Shown here: piece by piece, positions 10,171 through 19,641 of the stretch
Position numbering within the stretch: the first letter of the stretch is position 1
Layout of the letters: every line of letters starts with the position of its first letter
Origin: Pelagihabitans pacificus
GTDB lineage: Bacteria > Bacteroidota > Bacteroidia > Flavobacteriales > Flavobacteriaceae
DNA length: 64,000 nt
Assembly: GCF_009371985.2 (NCBI RefSeq)
Contig: NZ_VIKU02000001.1
Span: 1,302,001 to 1,366,000, forward strand
Direction: 5' to 3'
Position numbers and translations under genes: made by a program
The notes under the pieces: model-generated
Database searches by the model: none
What the model was told of the DNA's origin: nothing
What the model saw: only the letters and a program-made list of their open reading frames with translations

Positions 10171-12564
10171 CTACTCTATCGTTATCGTAACAAAAACTTC
10201 ATTTCCAAGAGTATCTATCACCGTAATGCGATGCGTTCCAATCGAAGGAACCAATCCGATTTCGTGATAATTCCTGGTCTCAGAAATAAAGGTGTCATCC
10301 AAATACCAAAATACGGGAGTTTCAGGCTTGATATGGGCAAGCTTTAAGACGAGTTCGTTGGTGTTCCCCTCAAAATTTTTGGTGAGGCTGATGCGACTTC
10401 CATTTTTGGGATAGATGAATTCCATCGTAGGAACATCGGTTCGCCGGCAATCTTCGCGAAAAGGAGGCAGTGTTCTGTATTCGGGATGCGTTCTCTTGTA
10501 GTAAAACCCCATCAACGGCGGCAAGGAGAACCACGATTCGGAAACGGTTTGGGAAAGATCGGCGCAAGACGAATTCACCCGAAATTGTCGTTTGGGGTCC
10601 AAGTGTACCATCTGATGATACCTACAGACCCCGACGTAGTTCTTTTTGTTAGGAATGGAAATCGTCTTAATGGGACACGATTCGCTGGCCAAATAACCAC
10701 TTCTCGCGCATACGTCGATTTCGACAAACCCATCCAACGGTTTTTCGAACCAAGAACTGGTCGGAAGCACATCATACACGTCGAACAAAATGGGTGCGGC
10801 GCTCGATACACCGGTCATATTCGGGCGCCCTTCCCCATCGGCATTCCCCACCCAAACACCGACCACATAGTCTTTAGTAATGCCAATAGCCCAAGCATCT
10901 TTATTACCAAAGCTGGTGCCGGTTTTCCATGCAATTTCCTTGCTACTATCATAAAACTGCCAGGATTCATCACCCTCTGGGCGATTCACCTCTTTCATTG
11001 CCTCGAAAGTAAGGTATGTACTTCCGGCATCGAAAATGGTCTTTTCGGTAGACAATCCACCAAAAGCGACTACTTGGTCTTTCATCAAGACCGGATTGGA
11101 ATATTCCTTTTCGAAATATTCACTGGAAGATGCATTGAAATGGTTTACGGTCGATGCCATATTCGCATAGGTTTTGCACAGGTCCCACAAATTGCTTTCC
11201 GCACCGCCCAGGATGAGTGTCAGCCCATAGTGGTCGGCCGGTTTGTCAATTCCACCCAGCTCAAAAAAATCGAGCTGATCTCGGAACTTTTCGAGTCCGT
11301 AACCCTGTAACAATCGTACCGCAGGAATATTCAACGAACGGGCCAGGGCCTTTTTGGCTTCGACCGCTCCGCTATAGTCCTGATTGAAATTTTCGGGCGT
11401 GTAACCGGCAATTTGTGTCGGCACATCGGGAACCAGCATATCAGGAAGCAGTTCCCCTGCATCCATCATGGCGGCATAGAGCAGGGGTTTCATTACACTG
11501 CCTGTACTACGGTTCGCCTGCACCATATCCACATCTTTTTGATGTTCTTTGGTGGTCGGGGTATTGCCCACGTACGAAAGTACTTGTCGTGTGGCGACAT
11601 CCATCACCAAAACGGCTGCATTATGTACCTGGTTTTGTCGAAGACGACGATGGTGTTTGTGCACGATTGCATTGACGCTTCGTTGTAGATTTTCATCCAA
11701 GGTGGTCGCAACCCTTCTTCCTTTATAGGTCTTGGTCATGTACTGTACCAAATGGGGAGCTATTTTGGGTAGCGGATAGGGCTTTTGGGGAAGGCGCTCC
11801 AAAAGGGCTAGGTCGTAGGTAGTTTTATCAATGATTTCCTTATCGAACAATTTCCTTAGCAACCGATTCCGCTTCGCCAGAAGCCTTTGCTGATTTTTAC
11901 CGGGATAAATAAGGCTGGGAGCATTGGGAAGTACTGCCAAGGTAGCCGATTCGGCCCAGGATAATTGATGCGGACGGAGTCCGAAATAACGCCAAGCCGC
12001 CACGTCGAGGCCCACGACATTACCGCCAAAGGGGGCATGACTGGCGTAGAGTCCCAGAATATCTTCTTTGGAATAACGAAGCTCCAATCGCGTGGCCAAC
12101 ACGAGTTCAATGGCCTTTTCAAAATAGGAACGGGTCTTGCCTTTTCGCGATAGACGGATGACCTGTTGGGTGATGGTGCTTCCCCCGCGCACCGTTTTTC
12201 CTGCCGAGATATTGGCGCTTAGGGCCTTGGCCATCGATACCGGGTTAAAACCGGGATGTCGATAAAAATAAGCATCCTCAAATTCCAACAGACACGTCTT
12301 GAATTTTTTCGGAACGCTGTCTACCCCTGGGAACCGCCATTGCCCGTCATCCGCGATCCGTGCGCCCAGCAAGGTCCCCTTCCGGCTTTCAACCACCGTC
12401 GCGGTCGGGGTTTTGAAAAGGTTGTTAGGAAGGCAGAAGTAGTAGGCAATAAGTAGTAGTGTGAAAGCGATGAACTTTTTGGGATGCGATTTTAAGAAAC
12501 GAAACGCATCCCACTTGGGAGGTCGTCCCCTAGCCCCTCCCGAGGAGGTGGAGGGTTTTCGCAT
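10171..12564 (-). CDS. pbpC: Penicillin-binding protein 1C (bifunctional transglycosylase/transpeptidase)
   Basis: This periplasmic, membrane-anchored peptidoglycan synthase has one transmembrane segment (about 30-47). A GT51 transglycosylase domain follows, with EDAYFYRHPG from E96 and GGSTITQQ. The transpeptidase domain has its active serine in SVMK (S356-K359) and a KTGT motif further on. The C-terminal module is typical of PBP1C. I take the ATG at 12564 (797 aa). The open frame could start at 12639, but that would overlap the upstream gene. Residues 3-18 are encoded by a palindromic repeat-like DNA element and look unlike the rest of the protein. PBP1C and alpha-2-macroglobulin genes are commonly linked, as here. 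Confidence 0.92.
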   Translation of the reverse strand: MRKPSTSSGGARGRPPKWDAFRFLKSHPKKFIAFTLLLIAYYFCLPNNLFKTPTATVVESRKGTLLGARIADDGQWRFPGVDSVPKKFKTCLLEFEDAYFYRHPGFNPVSMAKALSANISAGKTVRGGSTITQQVIRLSRKGKTRSYFEKAIELVLATRLELRYSKEDILGLYASHAPFGGNVVGLDVAAWRYFGLRPHQLSWAESATLAVLPNAPSLIYPGKNQQRLLAKRNRLLRKLFDKEIIDKTTYDLALLERLPQKPYPLPKIAPHLVQYMTKTYKGRRVATTLDENLQRSVNAIVHKHHRRLRQNQVHNAAVLVMDVATRQVLSYVGNTPTTKEHQKDVDMVQANRSTGSVMKPLLYAAMMDAGELLPDMLVPDVPTQIAGYTPENFNQDYSGAVEAKKALARSLNIPAVRLLQGYGLEKFRDQLDFFELGGIDKPADHYGLTLILGGAESNLWDLCKTYANMASTVNHFNASSSEYFEKEYSNPVLMKDQVVAFGGLSTEKTIFDAGSTYLTFEAMKEVNRPEGDESWQFYDSSKEIAWKTGTSFGNKDAWAIGITKDYVVGVWVGNADGEGRPNMTGVSSAAPILFDVYDVLPTSSWFEKPLDGFVEIDVCARSGYLASESCPIKTISIPNKKNYVGVCRYHQMVHLDPKRQFRVNSSCADLSQTVSESWFSLPPLMGFYYKRTHPEYRTLPPFREDCRRTDVPTMEFIYPKNGSRISLTKNFEGNTNELVLKLAHIKPETPVFWYLDDTFISETRNYHEIGLVPSIGTHRITVIDTLGNEVFVTITIE
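12510..12555. repeat. Palindromic element overlapping the 5' end of pbpC
   Basis: Arms CCCACTTGGGAGG (12510-12522) and CCTCCCGAGGAGGTGG (12537-12552) pair over CCAC/GTGG and GGGAGG/CCTCCC. The central sequence is TCGTCCCCTAGCCC. The composition is that of an extragenic palindrome, but the element sits in frame inside the reading frame and encodes the residues STSSGGARGRPPKW. Confidence 0.55.
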
Positions 12565-12613
12565 GTTGGATAACTGTTCGATAGGGTTCAAGGTGAAATG
12601 AGCCTTTTTCTCA

Positions 12614-12931
12614 TTAAGAGGGGACTTTTTTAAAATCATACTCCCGCTCGACCAAACAAATTCGCACCTTGTACCAACTATACCAATCTTTTATGCCTTG
12701 TTGTTGTGCGAATACGTGGTCGGTATGGGCCTTCCAACGGGAAATGGCTTCCAAGCTTTCCCAATAGCTGACGGTAATACCCACGGCTGATCGAGCACTT
12801 TCAACACCCAAGAATCCAGGTTGTTGCTTTGCCAAGGTTTCCATTGCCTCGGCCATTTCGGCGTAGCCATTGTCTACATTCGTTCGGGTAGAGGTGAAGA
12901 TGACGGCGTAGTACGGTTTGTTTTTTTTCAT
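12614..12931 (-). CDS. Antibiotic-biosynthesis-monooxygenase-like small protein
   Basis: The 105-aa cytoplasmic protein has a ferredoxin-like dimeric alpha/beta barrel pattern: YYAVIFTSTRT (strand), helix with MAEAMETLAKQQPGFLG, then GITVSYWESLEAISRWKAH. The motif of a Phe-Leu-Gly turn followed by SYWESLEAIxxWKxH matches ABM/YgiN-like proteins that act as small monooxygenases or heme-degrading enzymes. The substrate is unknown. It lies directly upstream of pbpC on the same strand (49 bp with the chosen pbpC start). Confidence 0.75.
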   Translation of the reverse strand: MKKNKPYYAVIFTSTRTNVDNGYAEMAEAMETLAKQQPGFLGVESARSAVGITVSYWESLEAISRWKAHTDHVFAQQQGIKDWYSWYKVRICLVEREYDFKKVPS

Positions 12932-13022
12932 GTTTTATCCTATTCGGTCATTCCGACCAATGGGAGGAACCTATCGAATATGCAGCGTGGTATTCCTTGT
13001 ACTCGAAATAACGGCGTATTGG

Positions 13023-13379
13023 CTAGATGATATACTCTTTCTCCAAAAAATACCCCACAATCGCCTCTTTCATCAACACCGACTGTTCCCCTGCCTTTAA
13101 TGGAGGCAACTCTTCCTTGATGGTATAGTGCGGCCAGCCCTCCTCATCGAAAAAATCGAATTCGTAGTAGCCATAAGGTTCCAACAGGCGACAGATGGCA
13201 ATATGCATCAGATCGAGTTTTTGATCTTTCTTATATTTTCTGTGGTATTGGCCCAATTCCTGAACCCCGACCAAATAAATGATGCTATCCAGTTCCAAGG
13301 GATCCCCATCGGAAAATTGGTTCGACAGTTTCTCGACCAGTAGGTCCCATCGTTCCTTTAATTGATTATCTCGTGACAT
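13023..13379 (-). CDS. Conserved hypothetical protein
   Basis: The 118-aa soluble, acidic protein has no signal peptide. It is mostly helical by pattern, with aromatic-rich stretches (EPYGYYEFDFFDEEGWPHYT near 68-87). I do not recognise a functional domain; the sequence looks like a conserved Bacteroidota family of unknown role. It ends 91 bp before the monooxygenase-like gene and is divergent from cvpA. A -7-like box TACCTTTG on the minus strand (13413-13406) lies 27 nt before its ATG. Confidence 0.7.
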   Translation of the reverse strand: MSRDNQLKERWDLLVEKLSNQFSDGDPLELDSIIYLVGVQELGQYHRKYKKDQKLDLMHIAICRLLEPYGYYEFDFFDEEGWPHYTIKEELPPLKAGEQSVLMKEAIVGYFLEKEYII

Positions 13380-13405
13380 TTACTTTTAAGTGACTGATCG
13401 AAATT

Positions 13406-13434
13406 CAAAGGTACAAATCAAAATACTACATTTG
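13406..13434. promoter_or_regulatory. Divergent pair of TAnnTTTG boxes between the 118-aa gene and cvpA
   Basis: Minus strand TACCTTTG lies at 13413-13406 and plus strand TACATTTG at 13427-13434. Both match the Bacteroidota -7 element. No good TTG -33 element is found at 19 nt for either, so this is a tentative call. Confidence 0.35.
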
Positions 13435-13495
13435 TTGGTGAAACCAGTTTTGACAAACTGTCTGTTGTTGTATGGTCAAAACAACCCATTGAACA

Positions 13496-13517
13496 ATCCC
13501 GACGCTTCGGTCGGGAT
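13496..13517. repeat. ATCCCGAC/GTCGGGAT hairpin 15 bp upstream of cvpA
   Basis: Perfect 8-bp arms with loop GCTTCG. It is clearly related to the hairpin inside the 115-bp tandem repeats at 4008-4260, which reads ACCCCGAC, GCTATCG, GTCGGGGT. It would lie in the cvpA leader. Confidence 0.7.
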
Positions 13518-13532
13518 GAAAACTTATACGTT

Positions 13533-14036
13533 ATGGCATTTTTAGATATCGTTTTAGGAATCCTGTTGATTTGGGGTCTTTGGAGAGGCCTTAAAAACGG
13601 ACTCTTTGTAGAAATCGCCTCGATAATCGCCTTGATCGCGGGTATTTTTGGAGCTATTCATTTCTCCTATATCGCGGGGAATTACCTCGCCAACAATATG
13701 CAATGGGAGGAGAATTATATCAACCTGGTCGCTTTTATCATCACCTTTATTATCATTGTCGTGGTCGTTCACCTAGCCGGAAAACTACTGACCAAAATAG
13801 CGGATTTCGCTATGCTGGGACTCCTGAACAAAATCGCAGGTGGAATCTTCGGCATGTTAAAAGTCGCCGTAATTCTAGGCGCCTTATTGGTATTTTTTGA
13901 CCGGATGAACAGTAGCATCGGCTTTATCAGTGAAGAAACCAAAGCACAATCGGTTTTGTACGAGCCTGTGAAAGAAATCGGGGCCCTCGTGTTTTCCAAG
14001 GTGTTGAAGGGGGAGGAAGAACAAGAAATTCAATAA
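13533..14036 (+). CDS. cvpA: CvpA family membrane protein
   Basis: The 167-aa inner-membrane protein has four hydrophobic segments (about 5-22, 27-50, 65-86, 105-122) and a hydrophilic, Glu-rich tail. The opening DIVLGILLIWGLWRGLKNGL and the GLLNKIAGGIFGMLK motif are typical of CvpA. In enterobacteria the family is needed for colicin V production and envelope stress tolerance; the biochemical role is unresolved. It stands alone and converges on the alpha-2-macroglobulin gene, 82 bp away. Confidence 0.85.
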   Translation: MAFLDIVLGILLIWGLWRGLKNGLFVEIASIIALIAGIFGAIHFSYIAGNYLANNMQWEENYINLVAFIITFIIIVVVVHLAGKLLTKIADFAMLGLLNKIAGGIFGMLKVAVILGALLVFFDRMNSSIGFISEETKAQSVLYEPVKEIGALVFSKVLKGEEEQEIQ

Positions 14037-14118
14037 GCCATCCTACAAAAGTTTCCTCAAGCTTGCACCTTATACTCTAATCCTATTAAACTTGACACCT
14101 TCTTCTGCTTGAACTTTA

Positions 14119-17100
14119 CTATTTCACAACCTCTACCCATCGTCCCTTGGTCCTTAGCACATACTCATTATCGTACATGGCTTCGGCTTGAATACCGGGT
14201 AGATAGTAACGCCCTAAATAGGAAGCGTTCAACATTACCCTAAATGTCTTGGTCTCGTTCTTTTTCATATCGAAATAGAAATTAGAACGGTCGTCCCGAA
14301 TATCGGTATAGGTCACTTGATTGTCCGCAAAATCCCCAAAATCCGTGAAACGCGTGTTTACAATTTCCCATCCGCTTGGGAAAATCTCCGTCAGTGCCAT
14401 ATCCCGAATCATTTTGTCCGTGGTATTGGTCAAGGTAACTTCGGCAACGAAATCAGTCCCCTGTGATACCTGTGAAACATCCAATGCCGAACCGTTGCGG
14501 CCTTTAAATACGATTTGGGCCGAAAGGTTGTTTTGCATGGTCTTCTCCTCGCCTACCGGCAAAATGCCATTGTTGATGATATTGACAAAAAGTGAGTTGC
14601 CTTCCAAATTTTTGAGTTGTACGCTATTAGTGCCTTTTTGGATAGCAAGTGCCCGACTCGCTAAGGTTTTGGACGTTGTCACATGCTCCGATTTTCCATT
14701 GATGGTTGCGGATGCCTTAATGCCTTTCCCTCCGACCATTTCGGCAAACTTCGCCATGGCCAACAGACTATAGGCCGTACTTTGGGTGCTCATATAGGAA
14801 CGCTCGGAGAGGCGCTTGGCAATGGTCTTGGCCAACTCCTGGGCTTTCGAAGTATCCTTGAGCAAGATATAGGTTTCCAAGGCCATCGCGCTATTCCGGT
14901 CTGGCGAACCGTAGGTGTAGTAGTCATTGCGATTGTTATCGAAATTGATACGGGCAGTGCTTAGAATTTCCTTCGCTACATTCAACTGTCCAATAAGTCC
15001 ATAGGTTGCTGCCAAACGGAATTTCGCTTCATTGGTAAGTCCGCTGGTTTCGCGCATACGGTTCATGCTGGCGACATCGGCATTACCCGATAGGGCCAGG
15101 GTGTATAATCGATAGGCCTGTGCCAGATCGGAATAATTGTTGCCCACCCGCCATTGCTTGGCCGTATTCTGTTGGTACTTGACCCAACTGGATTTAAAAC
15201 CTATGGGCAATACATAGCCTTTCCTTTCGGCTTCCAACAGAAAATGTCCGGCATAACTGGTACCCCAATCATTGGAAGTATTCTGGCCCGGCCAGTAGGC
15301 GAACCCGCCGGTAGGATTTTGAAAGCCTCCCAAACGTTTGATGGCCCGGTCTATATTTTGCTGAATTTTCTGTTTCCGATTTCCGTCCAGATCAAAGATG
15401 TCGGCTAAATATAGCTGGGGAAAAGCGCCCGAAGTAGTCTGCTCCACACATCCATGGGGATACCGGATAAGGTATTGCATGCGCCCGTTGAAATTCATGG
15501 GCGGAAGCGTTGAGAACTCGACCTGGGCCGAATTGCTCCCGACAATTCCAAAGGTTTCCAAATCAATGGACCTTGTGGCATTTGGTTCGAGTATCACCTG
15601 CTGCATTTCGGTCGTCATCGGATTGGGGTTCACCACATCGATGGGTATTTCGAATGAGGCTTTTTCCCCATTACCGGAAGCTTCGACGACTACGTTTCCA
15701 ATTCCTTTAAAATCGGCCACCTCCAACTCAAAATAGGCCATTTGTTCATCGGGTTGGGCAAAGGTGAGCGATCGGGTGTCACCGCCTACGATCTTGAACG
15801 ATGGATCTTGCTTCAATTTTAGGGTTACGTTCTTTACCTTCTTTTCCATCGCAAAAACAGTAACGGGCAGGGTCACCTTTTCCCCAGGAGTGATTTTTCT
15901 AGGTAAGGATGCCAAGACCATCAAAGGTTTTCGGACCGGTGTTGTTTTTTCCGCCATTCCATAGGCCTCCTTCCCCACATCTCCGGCGACAACCATGGTG
16001 CGAACGGAACCCACGTATTTCGGAATCTTTATTTCATGTGATTTTGTTTCTCCTTCGTTTAATCTGAAAGGGCCCAGATGCACTACCATCGGTTCAAAAC
16101 GGTTTGCTTTTTTGTTCTTTGCCCCTGCTAGGGCACCGTCACCACCGATGGCAAAAACCTGATCGATACGGCCACCAAAGGCACCGATGACGTCATCGTA
16201 TACATCCCATGTCTTTACTCCCAGTGCCTCGTGTGCGTAGAATGTATCCCAAGGGTTCGGTGTCTTAAATCGGGTAAGGTCTAACAGGCCCTCGTCTACA
16301 ATCGCAATGGTATAGGTCATTGGCTTTTTCTGCTCTTCGCGAACCTTTACGGTGATGGTCTCCTCGGGCCGCAATACTTCGGGCATGTTGATGACCGGTC
16401 GTATCCTGGTCGCTGGATTTTCCACCGATACCGGCATCACACCGTATAACCTGATGGGATTATCGTTCAAGGAAGTTGCGTGCGGTTGTAATAACGAAAT
16501 ATGGATAAAGATGTTGGGTGTGTAAAGGGCATCGATTGGCAATTGAAACTTGGTCTCATCCTTTTTCGTCTCTACCCACCGTGATTTCAGTACTTCGGTT
16601 CCGTTCTCCACGGTCACCAAGGCCCGGGACCCCTGCGAACTTGGAAAAGTGACCGTAGCGGTTTCCCCTACATTGTAGGTTTCCTTATCCGTTGAAAAAA
16701 CCAACATGGTGGCCGCTTCAGGGTCGGCCTTCCTAGATTTTCCGGCCCAGCCCGGCCAGTCGATATAAACGGCCTTCCCGGTGGCATGCCCTCCGGAGGG
16801 GTCTTCTACGCGGACCAAATACCTTCCCCATTCGGGGTATTTTAATTCAAATTGGAAACTTGCTTTTCCGTTGGCACCTGTACTGATGGTTCGATTGAAT
16901 ACCTCTCGGTGGTAGCGACTGCTGCTGTAGTTCGACAGGTTGTTGTTCGAAGTATCCCACCACCAGCGCCATTCTACCTTGTGCACCGATACCTTTAAAT
17001 TCTTGACTGCTTTTGCTGTCCCTTTTTCATCAACCGTGACCACTTCAAACGTATGCGGGGTATCGGTCAAGAGCATGCCCCTTGTTTGATCGCCTTTTGG

Positions 17101-19641
17101 GACGTTCAAACCGATATAAGTATCGTAGGGCGAATAGGGTTTCGTAAAGACATCGGTACTGAAATCTCCCCCATTTTCATAGACCTTCGCAATAAAAGCG
17201 GCTTGCAACATGCCCGGAGCCTGACTGTTCAATTGTGGATCGAGGCTGAAGCGGGTCTTGCCCTGTTGATCCACCTTTCCGTCGAACACCACTTGGTCTT
17301 CCACCGAGAACCGGCGGGTAGGATCATCAAAAGTGTAACCCGGGAAGGATTCAAATGTGGTCGTGATCGGATTGAACTTGGCCGTGATATCGGCTTTCAA
17401 GTTTTTGGCAACAGCTCCATGCAGCCATTTTACCTCCATTGATCCGGTGATGGGTTTTTTCCCGTTCAAAATTGCATCCTCAAAATCGGTCTTGATCTTC
17501 AATCTATTGGGTTTGATCGTCTCGATCTTAACGGTCTTGGTGAAGGAAGCTCCCCCGACCGAAACCTTTGCCGTCCAATTTCCGGTGGGTGCATTTTCGT
17601 CGGTCTTCAGATTAAATTGATAGAAGTTGTCGACCCCGTTCGTCTTTACCTCCCGATACACCACTTTGTTATAGGGGTCGAGCAATTCGAGTTTTACAGG
17701 ATGGTTTTCGGGCAACTCGTTGGCGGTGTCATTCAACATAAAAGAAAGGAAAATTGAATCTCCCGGTCGCCAAACGCCCCGTTCACCAAAAATGAACCCT
17801 TTGAGTCCCTTTTTCAATTCCACTCCGGCCACCCTGAACTTGCTCACCGAAAGGGCATTGCCATCATTCAGTTTCAAGTAGGTTTTTTGTCCATTGTTTT
17901 CTACGACCGCAAAATAGACGGGCTTATCGGCGTCATAGATGATGGTGCCATCGACATCGGTAATCGCCGTGGCCATATCCTGCTGCTGGTAGTTGTAAAA
18001 GGTCACCTTCGCACCCGCGATCGGGTTGGTATTCAGAATATCGGTAACCGCGACAAAATAGCTTTTATTGATTCCTCTCTTCACCGTAACCCCAATATCG
18101 GAGGCCAGTACGTTCATACCTACCTTCTTATCATAATAATAAGACTTGTCACAAGGGTTCTCACGTTCATTCCAATTATAATCGTAATAGTAGTCTTCGT
18201 AGTAATACTCCTCGACCCCATCCCACGAACTGTTTTCATCTTCCTCGTCAAAATCTTCCTCAGCTTCCTCTTGCGGGTCAAAATTGGCAGTATCACACGT
18301 ATAGGCACTGTCGTGCGGACCAAAAGTAAATTCCACGCGGTAAATGGCCCCTACTTCGGGCGAAATCAAGGTTCTTAGGTCTAGGGCGTTGGCCGACCAC
18401 TTGCTAACGGTATTTGAAAGAATGTTTTGCAGTGGTATTCTTTTTTTGACAATAGGTCTAGCGACCGCTCTTAAATCGCTGCTGCCATTGATATTGTTGG
18501 TCTGTAAAAACTGTAGTATGTTGTTCCCATAAATCTTATAGACCGACACTTCGACCGTTTTTAGGTTGACCGTTTCAAAGTTGATTTTCAAGTTGCTCGA
18601 AGAGGGGAGAATGGTCCCGTTCGAAAGCAAACGTACCTGTGGTTTTAATTGCTCGAAGGCAACACCTTCGGTGTACTTGGACCTCAGTTTATAACCGTCG
18701 GTACTTTCGATACCCTCAAAAACCTCCAGTTGTACGGTACCTAAAATTTCTTTGGAAGGATAGACTTTAAGCGTATTCCCCTCAATGGCGTATTTAGGGT
18801 TATCATCACTTTCCAGAACCACCAACCCCTTGAAATTTTGCCCCTTTTTCACAGGGTCGGAAAAATTGACGAGTACCACCGCATTCCCACCTGTCTCTAC
18901 GGTCGTACTCAAAACGGTAAAGTTATTCTTACCGGGAATCCTGATGGTGTTTGATCCCTTGCTTTCAATATCGAACTGGGCGCCGTCCCAAGAAACTTGC
19001 AGTTCGGAATCCTCTTCGAACCGTTGGATACTATCGATCCTAAAAGCGAACTGGTTGCCCATTTCTACGGCATTTTCGAACTTGGGGTCGATGGTTTTAC
19101 CTTCGCGTTTGACGGCGATGAGTTTTTTAATAGTCTCCAAAGACATTATATCGGCCGTCTTAATCTGCCCGTTTATGTATTGATGGTTCTTGGAGTACGA
19201 CTGCAAGGCATCGGTATAGACATTGAACTCCTGCTTCAGTGTTTTCACCTTAAAGTGAAAGGTACGAAGTTCACGAGGTGTTTCGGCTACCAACTCGTCG
19301 AGGGCGAGCGTGAATTCGTACTCGCTATCTTGTTTAAAGCCTTTCTCGGGTACGAAAGCAATGGTCCTGTTATCCAGTGCCGCGACTTTTCCTTTAACAC
19401 TGGGGGTCGCTGTAAGAAGGTGCCTTTCGAGCTCATCCCCCTTGCTCCAAGAATCGATAGGATTGGTAAGCACAACCCGAACATCACTTTGGGCGGAAAT
19501 AATGCCATGTGATACTTGACTTATGTATTCTTGATATTTATTGATGTTGTCGAGCTGTTCCCCGATTGTTTCTTTTTTTGGGGTACATCCGAACGTAAAA
19601 AGCAGGAGTAATGAAAAACGAAAAAAGGGTTTGATCTTCAT
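14119..19641 (-). CDS. Bacterial alpha-2-macroglobulin family lipoprotein with intact thioester motif
   Basis: The 1840-aa protein has a lipoprotein signal (FTFGC, Cys19). A long series of MG and bacterial MG-like domains follows, then the alpha-2-macroglobulin core. The thioester motif CVEQ at 1398-1401 (in YPHGCVEQTTSG) is intact, so it can in principle trap proteases covalently. The alpha/alpha toroid (thioester domain) follows to about residue 1690, and a C-terminal beta domain ends the chain. An acidic, Tyr-rich low-complexity insert lies near 450-505. The family defends the periplasm and works with PBP1C, whose gene lies 1.5 kb downstream on the same strand. A -7-like box TACTTTTG is 17 nt from the start codon. 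Confidence 0.93.
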   Translation of the reverse strand: MKIKPFFRFSLLLLFTFGCTPKKETIGEQLDNINKYQEYISQVSHGIISAQSDVRVVLTNPIDSWSKGDELERHLLTATPSVKGKVAALDNRTIAFVPEKGFKQDSEYEFTLALDELVAETPRELRTFHFKVKTLKQEFNVYTDALQSYSKNHQYINGQIKTADIMSLETIKKLIAVKREGKTIDPKFENAVEMGNQFAFRIDSIQRFEEDSELQVSWDGAQFDIESKGSNTIRIPGKNNFTVLSTTVETGGNAVVLVNFSDPVKKGQNFKGLVVLESDDNPKYAIEGNTLKVYPSKEILGTVQLEVFEGIESTDGYKLRSKYTEGVAFEQLKPQVRLLSNGTILPSSSNLKINFETVNLKTVEVSVYKIYGNNILQFLQTNNINGSSDLRAVARPIVKKRIPLQNILSNTVSKWSANALDLRTLISPEVGAIYRVEFTFGPHDSAYTCDTANFDPQEEAEEDFDEEDENSSWDGVEEYYYEDYYYDYNWNERENPCDKSYYYDKKVGMNVLASDIGVTVKRGINKSYFVAVTDILNTNPIAGAKVTFYNYQQQDMATAITDVDGTIIYDADKPVYFAVVENNGQKTYLKLNDGNALSVSKFRVAGVELKKGLKGFIFGERGVWRPGDSIFLSFMLNDTANELPENHPVKLELLDPYNKVVYREVKTNGVDNFYQFNLKTDENAPTGNWTAKVSVGGASFTKTVKIETIKPNRLKIKTDFEDAILNGKKPITGSMEVKWLHGAVAKNLKADITAKFNPITTTFESFPGYTFDDPTRRFSVEDQVVFDGKVDQQGKTRFSLDPQLNSQAPGMLQAAFIAKVYENGGDFSTDVFTKPYSPYDTYIGLNVPKGDQTRGMLLTDTPHTFEVVTVDEKGTAKAVKNLKVSVHKVEWRWWWDTSNNNLSNYSSSRYHREVFNRTISTGANGKASFQFELKYPEWGRYLVRVEDPSGGHATGKAVYIDWPGWAGKSRKADPEAATMLVFSTDKETYNVGETATVTFPSSQGSRALVTVENGTEVLKSRWVETKKDETKFQLPIDALYTPNIFIHISLLQPHATSLNDNPIRLYGVMPVSVENPATRIRPVINMPEVLRPEETITVKVREEQKKPMTYTIAIVDEGLLDLTRFKTPNPWDTFYAHEALGVKTWDVYDDVIGAFGGRIDQVFAIGGDGALAGAKNKKANRFEPMVVHLGPFRLNEGETKSHEIKIPKYVGSVRTMVVAGDVGKEAYGMAEKTTPVRKPLMVLASLPRKITPGEKVTLPVTVFAMEKKVKNVTLKLKQDPSFKIVGGDTRSLTFAQPDEQMAYFELEVADFKGIGNVVVEASGNGEKASFEIPIDVVNPNPMTTEMQQVILEPNATRSIDLETFGIVGSNSAQVEFSTLPPMNFNGRMQYLIRYPHGCVEQTTSGAFPQLYLADIFDLDGNRKQKIQQNIDRAIKRLGGFQNPTGGFAYWPGQNTSNDWGTSYAGHFLLEAERKGYVLPIGFKSSWVKYQQNTAKQWRVGNNYSDLAQAYRLYTLALSGNADVASMNRMRETSGLTNEAKFRLAATYGLIGQLNVAKEILSTARINFDNNRNDYYTYGSPDRNSAMALETYILLKDTSKAQELAKTIAKRLSERSYMSTQSTAYSLLAMAKFAEMVGGKGIKASATINGKSEHVTTSKTLASRALAIQKGTNSVQLKNLEGNSLFVNIINNGILPVGEEKTMQNNLSAQIVFKGRNGSALDVSQVSQGTDFVAEVTLTNTTDKMIRDMALTEIFPSGWEIVNTRFTDFGDFADNQVTYTDIRDDRSNFYFDMKKNETKTFRVMLNASYLGRYYLPGIQAEAMYDNEYVLRTKGRWVEVVK

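Noticed and set aside
18120-18323. Frame opposite the acidic insert of the macroglobulin gene
   Set aside because: It arises from the biased codons of the low-complexity stretch on the other strand.
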